Source: Ornithinimicrobium cavernae
GTDB taxonomy: Bacteria; Actinomycetota; Actinomycetes; Actinomycetales; Dermatophilaceae
Reading direction: 5' to 3'
Length of the DNA: 33,871 nt
Assembly: GCF_003121625.1 (NCBI RefSeq)
Contig: NZ_QDDJ01000022.1
Span: 1-33,871, forward strand
Part shown: one piece after another, positions 9,373 through 17,065 of the stretch
Layout: every line of letters begins with the position of its first letter
How positions within the stretch are numbered: the first letter of the stretch is position 1
Program-made: the position numbers and the translations under genes
Notes under the pieces: model-generated
Told to the model about the DNA's origin: nothing
Database searches by the model: none
What the model saw: only the letters and a program-made list of their open reading frames with translations

Positions 9373-11013
9373 TCACCCCAGGCCGGTCTCACCACACAGG
9401 TGGACGGTCACCCCCAGGGCCTCGAACATGGCCGCCTTGACCAACAGCGCCCGGTCGGCCTGCTCCTCGGTGGGGGCGTAGACCACCTGGATGTGGTTGG
9501 ACTTGTGCCGCGCCATGAACTGGTCCCGGGTGATGCCCGGCAGAACGACGTTGGCGATCGGCCACTCCGGGTTGGTCGACTCCGACCGCCGGCGGCTCTC
9601 CTCCTCCGGCAGCTCCACGGCGCGGCCGCGGCCGAGGTCCACGTGCAGCGCACCGTCGGCGATGTACACCCGGGACCAGACGATCGGCCCGGGCCTTGAG
9701 ACGCCCTTGAGCGTGGCACCGCCGGCGGGGAAGAACACGTGTCCCTGTCGCCACCCCTCGGCCGACCGGTAGCCGTCGGGCAGGTGGCTGGCCGGCACGG
9801 AGCCGGAGATCTCGAACAACCAGACGTACTCGCCGTCGAACTCGGCGCCCCAGCGCACGTCGTGGAGGGTCGTCGCGGGGTCCATCCCCATCGCGTTCCA
9901 GATCCGGTGGGTCACCAGGGCGTCGACCGCGACGCCCTCGTCGACCTCGTTGAAGTGCGGGACGGCCTGGCCCTCGTACAGGACCCGTGAGCCGTCGCGG
10001 CTCGTCACCGGCGGCCGCTGGACATTATTGAGCAGGCCCTCGGGGAGGTCGGAGGCCGGGCAGACGTTCTTGAGGCCCTGCTGATATTGGATACCGACCG
10101 CGTCCAGGCCGAAGTCGTCGGCGATGCGCAGCGCCGCGATGTACATCTTGTACTGCCAGGTGAGCTGGTCCTCGGTCAGCTCGGTCGCGGGGTCGGTGCC
10201 GAGGCGGAAGGTCATCCCCGCGTTCGTCAGCCACTCGCCGACGGCCGCGGCCTCCGCGTCGTCGACCTGCTGCATCTGCGCCCAGAGCTCGGACTGGCTC
10301 AGCCGCTCCTTGAAGATCCCGAGGGGGTTGAGCATCTCGTCGTCGATGATGGCGTTGTACATGCCCATGCAGCCCTCGTCGAAGATGCCGATGATCGCCT
10401 TGTCGGCCACGAGTTGCTGGGCCAGGGTGACGCCGAGCTCTCGCTCCGCGCTCGGCTCGAGCGGCGGGAGGTCACGCACGTGTGACTCGTCGTGGGTGAG
10501 CGCGCCCTCGCGCAGCCAGGACGCCAGGCCCTTCCTGAAGAAGTCGTCGCTGCCGTCGATGGTCCACAGCGTGGAGTAGGCCCGGTCCATCTTGGTCAAC
10601 CCCGCGTTGAGGTTGAGCAGACCGACCAGACCCGGCCACGACGGCTCGAAGTTGCCGACGGTCAGGATCGGCCCACGGTGGGTCCGCAGTCCCGGCAGGA
10701 CGTGGTGGCTGTACTGCCAGTTCCCGATCGCCACGATCAGTGGCGCCTCTTCCGGGATGCCGCGGAAGACATCCATACCGTGTCGTTGGCTGAGGACGAA
10801 CCCGTGTCCCCGGTCAACATCCGGCTCAAACGCACGCACGGTCTCCCAGCCCGCTGAGGTCACCGCCTCGGTGACCATGCGCTCCAGCTCCTGCTGAGCT
10901 GCCCAGCCCGCCACGTTGGCCGGCTCGCGGGAGTCGCCGCTGGTGGTCAGGTACACCGTGCGCGCTGGCAGCTGGGGCCGCGGGGTGGCTCTGGGCACCG
11001 TATAGGTCGTCAT
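9373..11013 (-). CDS. L-fucose/D-arabinose isomerase-family protein
   Basis: A 546-residue cytoplasmic protein related to the FucI/AraA ketol-isomerases, which convert L-fucose to L-fuculose and D-arabinose to D-ribulose. The stretch GIQYQQGLKNVCPASDLPEG lines up with the FucI region carrying a metal-binding Asp (NGD). PHFNEVDEGVAVDALVT resembles the FucI TEND segment, and HKSNHIQVVYA near the C-terminus has the His expected of the third metal ligand. These alignments are from memory. The ATG at 11013 is preceded by GAGGAG; an upstream GTG at 11052 has no such site. It is transcribed towards the GH172 gene and shares the operator motif with the operon, so it probably isomerises the imported sugar. 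Substrate and exact subfamily are inferred. Confidence 0.75.
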   Translation of the reverse strand: MTTYTVPRATPRPQLPARTVYLTTSGDSREPANVAGWAAQQELERMVTEAVTSAGWETVRAFEPDVDRGHGFVLSQRHGMDVFRGIPEEAPLIVAIGNWQYSHHVLPGLRTHRGPILTVGNFEPSWPGLVGLLNLNAGLTKMDRAYSTLWTIDGSDDFFRKGLASWLREGALTHDESHVRDLPPLEPSAERELGVTLAQQLVADKAIIGIFDEGCMGMYNAIIDDEMLNPLGIFKERLSQSELWAQMQQVDDAEAAAVGEWLTNAGMTFRLGTDPATELTEDQLTWQYKMYIAALRIADDFGLDAVGIQYQQGLKNVCPASDLPEGLLNNVQRPPVTSRDGSRVLYEGQAVPHFNEVDEGVAVDALVTHRIWNAMGMDPATTLHDVRWGAEFDGEYVWLFEISGSVPASHLPDGYRSAEGWRQGHVFFPAGGATLKGVSRPGPIVWSRVYIADGALHVDLGRGRAVELPEEESRRRSESTNPEWPIANVVLPGITRDQFMARHKSNHIQVVYAPTEEQADRALLVKAAMFEALGVTVHLCGETGLG

Positions 11014-11051
11014 GGGCACGCTCCTCGAGTTCGACGTTTCGCCTGGGTACA

Positions 11052-11072
11052 CGTCCGTCGCCAGGACGGACG
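11052..11072. repeat. Inverted repeat in the isomerase leader
   Basis: CGTCCGTC (11052-11059) and GACGGACG (11065-11072) form a perfect 8-bp stem with a 5-base loop in the presumed 5' leader of the isomerase gene, between operator and ribosome binding site. It may be an RNA hairpin or a chance feature of GC-rich DNA. Confidence 0.3.
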
Positions 11073-11093
11073 GCTACTGCCACAACCTTGTCA

Positions 11094-11105
11094 GAAATCG
11101 ATTAC
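11094..11105. promoter_or_regulatory. LacI-type operator, site 2 (GAAATCGATTAC)
   Basis: Differs from sites 1 and 3 only at the fifth base, and is more symmetric (ATCGAT core). It lies about 80 bases upstream of the isomerase start, on the side from which that gene must be transcribed. It ties the isomerase to the same regulon as the hydrolase/transporter operon and the kinase. Confidence 0.6.
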
Positions 11106-11245
11106 AGACACAAGCAATCTGGCCCTTCGCAAACCATGGACGACGCCGGGATGGGGGCAAGGATGATGCGGCCGTCCGACAGCGCCTGGCTGGGCCAGGC
11201 GGGGTCCGTGCCGGCGATCACGCTACGTACAGGGCGCGCCTCGAC

Positions 11246-12235
11246 TCATTGACGCGTATTGCACTCGTCGATCACCACTCGAAGTGTGGCAAGGAACGCC
11301 TGACCGTCATCAGTGAGTTCTGGATCGTCCTGGAGTGCGAGATACCCTTCCCAAGCAGCCACCATGTTACTTACCGCATGGAACATGGAGTCCGGTTCGG
11401 ACTGAGAGAGATTCGTCTCCCTGATCTGGGCGACGTGGGCGCCCAGTTCCTCTGCAGCTGCGTCTCCGTTCACTGCCTCCGCCAGTACCGCCGTTTCCAG
11501 ACACACTTGGGCAATTGCCTCTTGTCGAGGGTTGGAGCCGCCTGTGGGACCCGTCGTTGTGGGCGGTGCAGTCGCTCCTAGGCTGTGACAGACGGTGAAG
11601 CCATAAGAACGAGAGTGCCTGCGGAACTCTGCTGCATGTTCACGGTAACGCTCGAACTCAGCACTGGCCTGATCCATGTCGCCTAGCGTGAGCAACGCCG
11701 TGAACTCATTAATCGACAAGAACATGGATTCCAGGCTGCTCAGGGCCGGAAGTATAAGTTCAGCATCAGGCTGACGCGGCGGCTCCAATGCGGACCACGC
11801 GACAAGCGTTTCCTGAAGGATTGCCGCCTGCTGCGTATACGCTGCCTCAGGATCGCCAGTGTCGACAGCCTGGAGCTCTCCTAGAGCCTCAAGGCAGAGA
11901 GCGTCCGCTGCAGCAAGGTAAGCCGCCCTCTCCTGAGGAGTGCTGGGTTCGTCAGACCTGCTTGGATAGAGCCACGCGAGAAGGCTGATGACGAGTCCGG
12001 CCACGGCGAACAACGCACCGATCACTTGGCCACGCGAGACAGACTTCTTCCCCCTCCGACCGTGCGTGGGCTCTCCTTGAACCGGGGGTGAAGGGTGCTC
12101 CTCTGAGGTATTCAACACGAGGCGCCAGCCCGGGGGCGGTGGGGGCCATGAGGGATCAGGTTGCCAGCCCGGCGGAGGTAGCCAACCCTTCGGTTGCTTG
12201 GGCCATCCTGGCGGCGGATTGAACACGTGCCCCAC
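11246..12235 (-). CDS. Proline-rich N-terminus, single-pass membrane protein of unknown function
   Basis: A 329-residue protein of no family I can name. The N-terminus repeats Pro-Pro-Gly-Trp motifs (NPPPGWPKQPKGWLPPPGWQ, PPPPPGW), a tract common in actinobacterial membrane proteins. A basic stretch (HGRRGKKSVSRG) then precedes one membrane helix (VIGALFAVAGLVISLLAWLY). The remaining roughly 230 residues are Ala/Glu-rich, predicted helical and outside the membrane, with a TTTGPTGGSNP linker in the middle. The GTG at 12235 is preferred because GGGAGGTG lies 7 bases upstream; a GTG at 12262 has no ribosome site. It sits inside the sugar locus but nothing ties it to sugar metabolism, and it may be an insertion. 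Confidence 0.75.
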   Translation of the reverse strand: MGHVFNPPPGWPKQPKGWLPPPGWQPDPSWPPPPPGWRLVLNTSEEHPSPPVQGEPTHGRRGKKSVSRGQVIGALFAVAGLVISLLAWLYPSRSDEPSTPQERAAYLAAADALCLEALGELQAVDTGDPEAAYTQQAAILQETLVAWSALEPPRQPDAELILPALSSLESMFLSINEFTALLTLGDMDQASAEFERYREHAAEFRRHSRSYGFTVCHSLGATAPPTTTGPTGGSNPRQEAIAQVCLETAVLAEAVNGDAAAEELGAHVAQIRETNLSQSEPDSMFHAVSNMVAAWEGYLALQDDPELTDDGQAFLATLRVVIDECNTRQ

Positions 12236-12432
12236 GACGACACCTCCCTGCAACGCCGTCACTGTGCCGCACGTGTTGCGCGGCCCTCGACGGACTTCCG
12301 TTCAGGACATCACCTGCGGACACGGGTCGACCAGATGCGTCCTCAGAACAAGAGTCGACCGTTGACACGCCACCGTCAAGGGCCCGACTGGACTCATCTA
12401 AAGGGCCCCGCGAGCTGCGGCCTCCTGGCTCG

Positions 12433-13407
12433 CTAGACGAGGTCACCCAGGCGCCGCACGGCGGGCACCGGCTGCACGTGGAGCCGGCCCGGGCCGGTCA
12501 CGGTGCGGGCGATCCGCTCGAGCAGGAACCGCGCTGCGGTCTCCCCCATCTCCTTTGCGCCCAGCGGGACAACGAGCACGTCACGCCGCACGGTTGTCGC
12601 GAAGGGCAACGCGCCGAGCACGGCGAGCCCGATGCCGTCACCGGCAGCCTCCAGTTCCTTGAGCACACCCACGCCGACCAGGTTGTTGGTGGCGAGCACA
12701 GCGTCGGGGCGAGCAGCGCACAGGCTTCGCATCGCCTCCTGTCCCCCATCGACCCTGAAGTTGGCGAACTTCAGGAGGTCATCGGAGCACGGGAGGCCGG
12801 CGGCCTCCATCGTCTCCCGCCAGGACTGGGCGCGCAGTCGCGCCGTGACGGTTGCTCGCGGCCCCGTGACGCAGGCGATCCGTTCATATCCCTGGTCGAT
12901 GAGCGCCTGGGTGGCGGTCCGGGCCGCGGCCTCGTTGTCTACCACCACCTGGTCGACGGCCTCGGCGTCGACAGCCCGGTCGACCACGACCACCGACATG
13001 CCGCGGCCCAGCAGCGGGACGACGTCGAGAGACTCGGAGGCGGGAGCCACGATAACGCCAGCCATGTTCTCGCTCGCGGCGATCTTCAGGTAGGACCGCT
13101 CCTTGGCAGGGTCGTCGTCGGTGTTGCACAGGACGAGCGAGTGGCCCGCCTGCCAGGTCAGGTCCTCGACGCCGCGGGCCAGCGTGGTGAAGAACGGGTT
13201 CTCGATGTCAGGCACGATCAGGCCGATCACCTCCGAGAGCTGTCGGCGCAGGGACCTGGCGGACCGGTTGGGCAGGTAACTGAGCTCCTCCACCGCGAGG
13301 CGCACGGCCTCCGCGTGCTCGGGACGCACGGTGGTGCCGTTCAGCACCCGAGAGACCGTTGCGACAGAGACCCCGGCATGCCGGGCGACGTCGTGGATCG
13401 TCACCAC
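12433..13407 (-). CDS. LacI-family transcriptional regulator
   Basis: A 324-residue repressor-type protein. The N-terminal helix-turn-helix TIHDVARHAGVSVATVSRVLNG and the hinge-helix region with SARSLRR are typical of LacI/PurR. The rest is a periplasmic-binding-like effector domain ([59 protein letters not shown]). Starts at GTG 13407 or the next GTG are both served by GGAGGTG just upstream. It follows the FGGY kinase by 60 bases on the same strand and is probably cotranscribed. The three GAAA(A/T)CGATTAC sites in the locus are the natural candidate operators, so it likely represses hydrolases, transporter, isomerase and kinase until a sugar or sugar phosphate is present. Confidence 0.92.
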   Translation of the reverse strand: MVTIHDVARHAGVSVATVSRVLNGTTVRPEHAEAVRLAVEELSYLPNRSARSLRRQLSEVIGLIVPDIENPFFTTLARGVEDLTWQAGHSLVLCNTDDDPAKERSYLKIAASENMAGVIVAPASESLDVVPLLGRGMSVVVVDRAVDAEAVDQVVVDNEAAARTATQALIDQGYERIACVTGPRATVTARLRAQSWRETMEAAGLPCSDDLLKFANFRVDGGQEAMRSLCAARPDAVLATNNLVGVGVLKELEAAGDGIGLAVLGALPFATTVRRDVLVVPLGAKEMGETAARFLLERIARTVTGPGRLHVQPVPAVRRLGDLV

Positions 13408-13467
13408 TGTGCCCCACCTCCAGGCTCGTGCGGTGTCCCGACGGAATCCGGCATCTGGCTCCTCATG

Positions 13468-14931
13468 TCACCGAATCTCCTGTCCGGCAAGGTGGTGCAC
13501 GATGCCTCGGGTCAAGCTGTAGAGGTCACGGTATAGCGCGTAGGTCTCCTGGTACAGCGGCTCGCTCCTGGGTCGGAGCACACTCTGCGGCGGGTTCCAC
13601 TCCTCGATCGAGGCTTCGGAGTCCACGGCGCGTGCCGCCAGGAAGGCGCCGCCGTAGGACGCGCCGATCGTGACGGTGGGCACCACCTGCACCAGGCCGG
13701 TGACGTCCGAGACAACCTGCGGCCAGAGCGTCGTCGTGGCACCTCCGCCGACGGCGACGATCCGGTCGATACTCAGCCCCGAGTCCAGCAGCGCCTCTAC
13801 GTTGTGCCGCACCCCGTAGGCGACAGCCTCCAGCGCGGCGCGGTAGAGGTCACCCCTGGTGTGCTCCACGGTCAGCCCCGCGATCACACCGCGCGCCTGC
13901 GGGTCCATGATCGGCGTCCGCTCCCCGGCGAAGTAGGGCAGCATGAGCAGCCCTCGCGCCCCGGCGCCCGACTGCTCCGCCTCGTCCACGAGCGTGGCGA
14001 AATCCGAACCGGTGACGCGGCGCAGCCAGTCGGTGATCGCCCCCGAGGTCGCCATGCCCCCGGCGAGGCACCAGGCACCGTCGGTCACGCCGAGCGTGCC
14101 CCACAGCGCCTCATGCCGCACCGGCTGCCCGGCGTGCGCGATGAGGAACATGGTGGTGCCGTACATCAGCATGAGGTCGCCCGGGTTCACGGCTCCCACG
14201 GAGGTGGCCTCGGCCCAGGCGTCGATCGTGCCGGCGATGACCGGCGTGCCAGGCGTCAACCCGCCGATCTGCTCCTGGATCGTGCCGGCGACCTCCCCCG
14301 CCCACCGCAGCGCCGGCAACTCCACGGAGCCGGCGATCTCGGGTGCCCATTGCGGGTGCCAGGCTCCCGCCTCGAGGTCGAACATGGGCCAGCACTGGCT
14401 GGCCGAGTGCCGGTCCAGGACGTACTCCCCCGTGAGCCGGCGGACCAGCCACGACGCCGGCATATACATCTGGCGGGCACGCTCGAACACTTCGGGCTCG
14501 TGGTCGCGGACCCACGCCAGCTTGGGCCCGATCGCCTGGGTCGACAGGTGCGCCCCGCCGGTCCTGAACACCTCGTCGCGTCCATACCGTGTCTCCTGCG
14601 CCGCGATCTGCTCGAGCGCCCGCATGTCGACGCCATAGAGCAGAGCAGGCCGCAGCGGCCGGTCCTCCTCGTCGGTGAGCAGCAGGCAGGGACCCATGCC
14701 GGAGACCCCGACCGCCGCCACGTCGTGCTCGCCGTCGCCGGTGAGCTCGTCGGCGAGTGAGCAGAACTCGGCCCACCACACGTTGCCATCCATCTCGACG
14801 TGACCGGTGTGCGGACGCTGCACCTCGTGCTGCCGGGTGGCGGACCGCAGCACGGTGCCGTCCTTCGCGACCAGCACACCCTTGGTGCTGGAGGTGCCGA
14901 TGTCGACTCCGAGGTAGGCCGTGGTCCGCAT
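13468..14931 (-). CDS. FGGY-family carbohydrate kinase (xylulokinase/ribulokinase-like)
   Basis: A 487-residue kinase of the FGGY family, which phosphorylates ketoses or polyols. The N-terminal ATPase motif YLGVDIGTSSTKGVLV, the catalytic-Asp motif VIAGTIDAWAEATSVGAV (Asp near residue 237), the phosphate-binding LMYGTTMF and the C-terminal signature IVAVGGGATTTLWPQVVSDVTG are all intact. With an isomerase nearby and no aldolase in view, D-ribulose or D-xylulose at the 5-position is the likeliest reaction; this is inference. The ATG at 14931 is favoured over a GTG at 14937. There is no clear ribosome site, and a TATGCT hexamer close upstream suggests a leaderless transcript. The operator at 14946-14957 would overlap that promoter. 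A decayed copy of its 5' end lies at 30037-30300. Confidence 0.9.
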   Translation of the reverse strand: MRTTAYLGVDIGTSSTKGVLVAKDGTVLRSATRQHEVQRPHTGHVEMDGNVWWAEFCSLADELTGDGEHDVAAVGVSGMGPCLLLTDEEDRPLRPALLYGVDMRALEQIAAQETRYGRDEVFRTGGAHLSTQAIGPKLAWVRDHEPEVFERARQMYMPASWLVRRLTGEYVLDRHSASQCWPMFDLEAGAWHPQWAPEIAGSVELPALRWAGEVAGTIQEQIGGLTPGTPVIAGTIDAWAEATSVGAVNPGDLMLMYGTTMFLIAHAGQPVRHEALWGTLGVTDGAWCLAGGMATSGAITDWLRRVTGSDFATLVDEAEQSGAGARGLLMLPYFAGERTPIMDPQARGVIAGLTVEHTRGDLYRAALEAVAYGVRHNVEALLDSGLSIDRIVAVGGGATTTLWPQVVSDVTGLVQVVPTVTIGASYGGAFLAARAVDSEASIEEWNPPQSVLRPRSEPLYQETYALYRDLYSLTRGIVHHLAGQEIR

Positions 14932-14945
14932 GACCACAGCATAGT

Positions 14946-14957
14946 GAAAACGATTAC
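14946..14957. promoter_or_regulatory. LacI-type operator, site 3 (GAAAACGATTAC)
   Basis: Identical to site 1. It lies 14 bases from the FGGY kinase ATG, in the promoter region of the kinase-lacI unit, so the regulator probably also controls its own synthesis. Confidence 0.6.
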
Positions 14958-15319
14958 GTCCCGGGAGAGGCTTGACGGCTCACTGCTGGGGAGGTGCGAT
15001 CAGGACTCGGTATGCCGTGTGGTCGGCAGCACGTTCCTGTCCGGCCATGCGGTGCGCGCCGCATGACGAACGTGACTGCGAGGCGGCTGTTCACGGTCTA
15101 GCAGGTACGTCCGCATCGGTCCGCCCAGATGACCGCTCTGGATTCCGACCCTCTCAAACAATGGCCGCGAAGTCGGATGCCAGCAGTGAACCTCCGGGCG
15201 CGTCATTTCGCCCAGTATGGGCTACCCACAAGCGCGCATGTCGCGCTCTCACGCCGAGAGATGAGCGGCCCTTCGCCTGCAGCCCCCTCAGACGACGCGC
15301 GAGGTGTCACCATACTCGA
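14958..15319. other. Intergenic region upstream of the kinase, partly repeated at 30.3 kb
   Basis: No gene is supported. Two parts recur near 30.3-30.4 kb next to the decayed kinase copy: GCGCGCCGCATGA (around 15054-15066) and the block at 15191-15226. This region and the kinase 5' end therefore seem to have been duplicated together. Confidence 0.55.
15191..15226 (+). repeat. Direct repeat, left copy
   Basis: CCTCCGGGCGCGTCA (15191-15205) followed by TATGGGCTACC (15216-15226). Both words recur in the same order at 30382-30396 and 30409-30419, 10 and 12 bases apart. Each copy lies upstream of a copy of the FGGY kinase 5' end, in the same orientation. Confidence 0.7.
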
Positions 15320-15322
15320 GTG

Positions 15323-16174
15323 ATGGAAAAGCAGCGTGCCCTCCTGGCCCGCGTAGACGAAGATCTGCGTCTCCTTGGGGCGCGCTTGGATCGGGCCGTC
15401 ACGCACTTCGAGAACTTCGGAGATCTCTGGTCCGACTATTTGAACCAGAAGCCGCATCGGACCGAGCTAGTACCCGAGGCCGACGGCAGCACTTGCGTCC
15501 AGCTCAGACGAGACGTCGTCATCCCAGCTGAGATTTCCGTAGTCCTAGGTGAGTTCCTATACGAAATGCGCGCCGCCCTCGACAACTGTTTGTACGCCGT
15601 CGCGGTCATCACCTCGGGCCAGAACCCGCCCCCGAGGGCCGAGAGGCTCGAATGGCCAATCCGTGAGACCTCGAGACAGTGGACGTCCCAAGCAGGTCGC
15701 TACGAAGCGCTACCGACTGAGGTTGTCGACGCCTTGGAGACGATCCAGCCTTACCGTGCGGAGTTCCCGTCATGGAACTCGCTCGCGATCCTGCATGACT
15801 TGGCTCGGTTCGACCGCCACAGGACGCCAAAGGGGTTGGCCTTGTATCTCGTTCGCGTCCGAATGAGGGTTGACCCTGCCGTGATCGAGGTGCTCGATGT
15901 GGGTACCGAAGGCGTCATTCATGACGGGGATACGCTCGTGAGGATCAAGGTGGCCAGCGGCCATGCGATCTCTCCGGAGAACTTCGACCTGGACGTCGAG
16001 TTCGACGTAGATGTCGAAGACGTACAGGCCAGCCCTGGCCCGACAGGGCGGCCAGGCCGGCCGTGGGGCTCGCTTGCCACGCGTCTCCGGAGTGTGCACA
16101 AGGCAGTTGCCGACTACTGCGATGGCATCCTGGCGGTTGCGGTTGACTGCGCCGGGAGTTCTTCCGAACCCTGA
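15323..16174 (+). CDS. Hypothetical protein
   Basis: A 283-residue protein that I cannot assign to a named family. It is soluble, with no signal or membrane segment. The N-terminal third is helical and charged (MEKQRALLARVDEDLRLLGARLDRAVTHFENFGDLWSDYLNQ); a helical segment EFLYEMRAALDNCLYAVAVITSG follows; the C-terminal half is beta-rich and acidic (ENFDLDVEFDVDVEDVQ). The ATG at 15323, or a GTG at 15320, has no Shine-Dalgarno match. CATACT at 15311-15316 ends 6 bases before the ATG, which fits a leaderless start. It is the first gene of the accessory block and is followed by another hypothetical gene on the same strand. Confidence 0.75.
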   Translation: MEKQRALLARVDEDLRLLGARLDRAVTHFENFGDLWSDYLNQKPHRTELVPEADGSTCVQLRRDVVIPAEISVVLGEFLYEMRAALDNCLYAVAVITSGQNPPPRAERLEWPIRETSRQWTSQAGRYEALPTEVVDALETIQPYRAEFPSWNSLAILHDLARFDRHRTPKGLALYLVRVRMRVDPAVIEVLDVGTEGVIHDGDTLVRIKVASGHAISPENFDLDVEFDVDVEDVQASPGPTGRPGRPWGSLATRLRSVHKAVADYCDGILAVAVDCAGSSSEP

Positions 16175-16234
16175 CGATGATCCGCATGCATGCCTGAGGG
16201 ATCGCCTCGGCGGCAGCGGGTACTGTCCGCGAGC

Positions 16235-16759
16235 ATGGAACCCGAGTCGTTGGCACTCCTCCTCGCGGCGGTCTCCCTCTTAGTCGCGGGGCTCTCGCTC
16301 GGCTGGCAGATCGCCCAGTGGCTGCTCTCCGCGGGCCGCCCGCGCGCGAGTCTGCAACACGGGCTCTGGTTGGGCAGCGCTGCAATTGTCGGAACTGTGC
16401 CCTCGAGTGGCCGGGCGATCGATGTCGCCGGGCTTCGCCGTCAAGGCTACGATGGACCTCAGGTCGTCGGCATCCAGGTCACCAATCACGGTCGAGCGCC
16501 GGTCACGATCGATAAGGTCGCCGTCCATACCCGCGGCGGCGTCATGACCCTCGTCCCGCTCGCCGAGCGGATCGGGCCGGACCTGCCGTACCGCTTGGAA
16601 CCTGGCACAAATGCGAGTTGGTATGTGGCGGCCGACGATGCGGTCAGGCTTGCCACGAGCGCTCGGGAGGTCTTGGACGAGTCGGTGACCGGCGTCTACA
16701 TGGTGGCCCAATTGGCGACTGGCAAGGCCGTGGAGACGCCGCAGACGCTGCGAGTCTGA
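16235..16759 (+). CDS. Hypothetical membrane-anchored protein
   Basis: A 174-residue protein of no named family. Residues 5-30 (LALLLAAVSLLVAGLSLGWQIAQWLL) form one N-terminal membrane helix. The rest is beta-rich: VVGIQVTNHGRAPVTIDKVAVHTRGG is the kind of strand pattern seen in immunoglobulin-like domains, and YRLEPGTNASWYVAADDAV follows. The ATG at 16235 is chosen over an in-frame ATG at 16190 because a perfect TANNNT hexamer (TACTGT, 16221-16226) ends 8 bases before it, fitting leaderless transcription, and because the membrane helix then lies at the N-terminus. Confidence 0.7.
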   Translation: MEPESLALLLAAVSLLVAGLSLGWQIAQWLLSAGRPRASLQHGLWLGSAAIVGTVPSSGRAIDVAGLRRQGYDGPQVVGIQVTNHGRAPVTIDKVAVHTRGGVMTLVPLAERIGPDLPYRLEPGTNASWYVAADDAVRLATSAREVLDESVTGVYMVAQLATGKAVETPQTLRV

Positions 16760-17021
16760 GGTCGCGGAAGCGGAGGCTCGCCTACAGTGGGCGGCGTCGC
16801 GGAGCCGCAGGTGCTGGCGAGTGAAAACCCCGGGCGATGACGTCAGTTCCGCCCATTGACGCGGCGTCGACCGCGCATAGGAGGATGCAGCACGTCGATT
16901 CTCCACCAGCAGCGCGCGAAGAGGCGACGAACTGCTGCCGCCAAGTAAGCGGAAGGGCGAGTGTGAGGTCCAACTTCGCGCACCGCGCCCCGCCATACCC
17001 GCGAACGGCCTAGAAAGTCGG

Positions 17022-17027
17022 TAGCAT
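17022..17027 (+). promoter_or_regulatory. Candidate -10 of the DUF5131 gene
   Basis: TAGCAT matches TANNNT. Transcription would start near 17034, just before the SOS box at 17036-17051, so LexA binding would block the start site. Confidence 0.45.
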
Positions 17028-17035
17028 ATGGTAAG

Positions 17036-17051
17036 TCGAACGACTGTTCGA
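17036..17051. promoter_or_regulatory. LexA (SOS) box
   Basis: TCGAAC-GACT-GTTCGA is a perfect palindrome matching the actinobacterial/Gram-positive SOS box TCGAAC-N4-GTTCGA at all 12 fixed positions. It ends 14 bases before the GTG start of the DUF5131 gene and just precedes its ribosome binding site, the standard layout for LexA repression. Confidence 0.88.
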
Positions 17052-17065
17052 ACAGGAGGATTGTG

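Noticed and set aside
9361-15024. Identical 14-mer TATGCCGTGTGGTC at 9361 and 15011
   Set aside because: One or two such matches are expected by chance in a window of this size, and the flanks differ.
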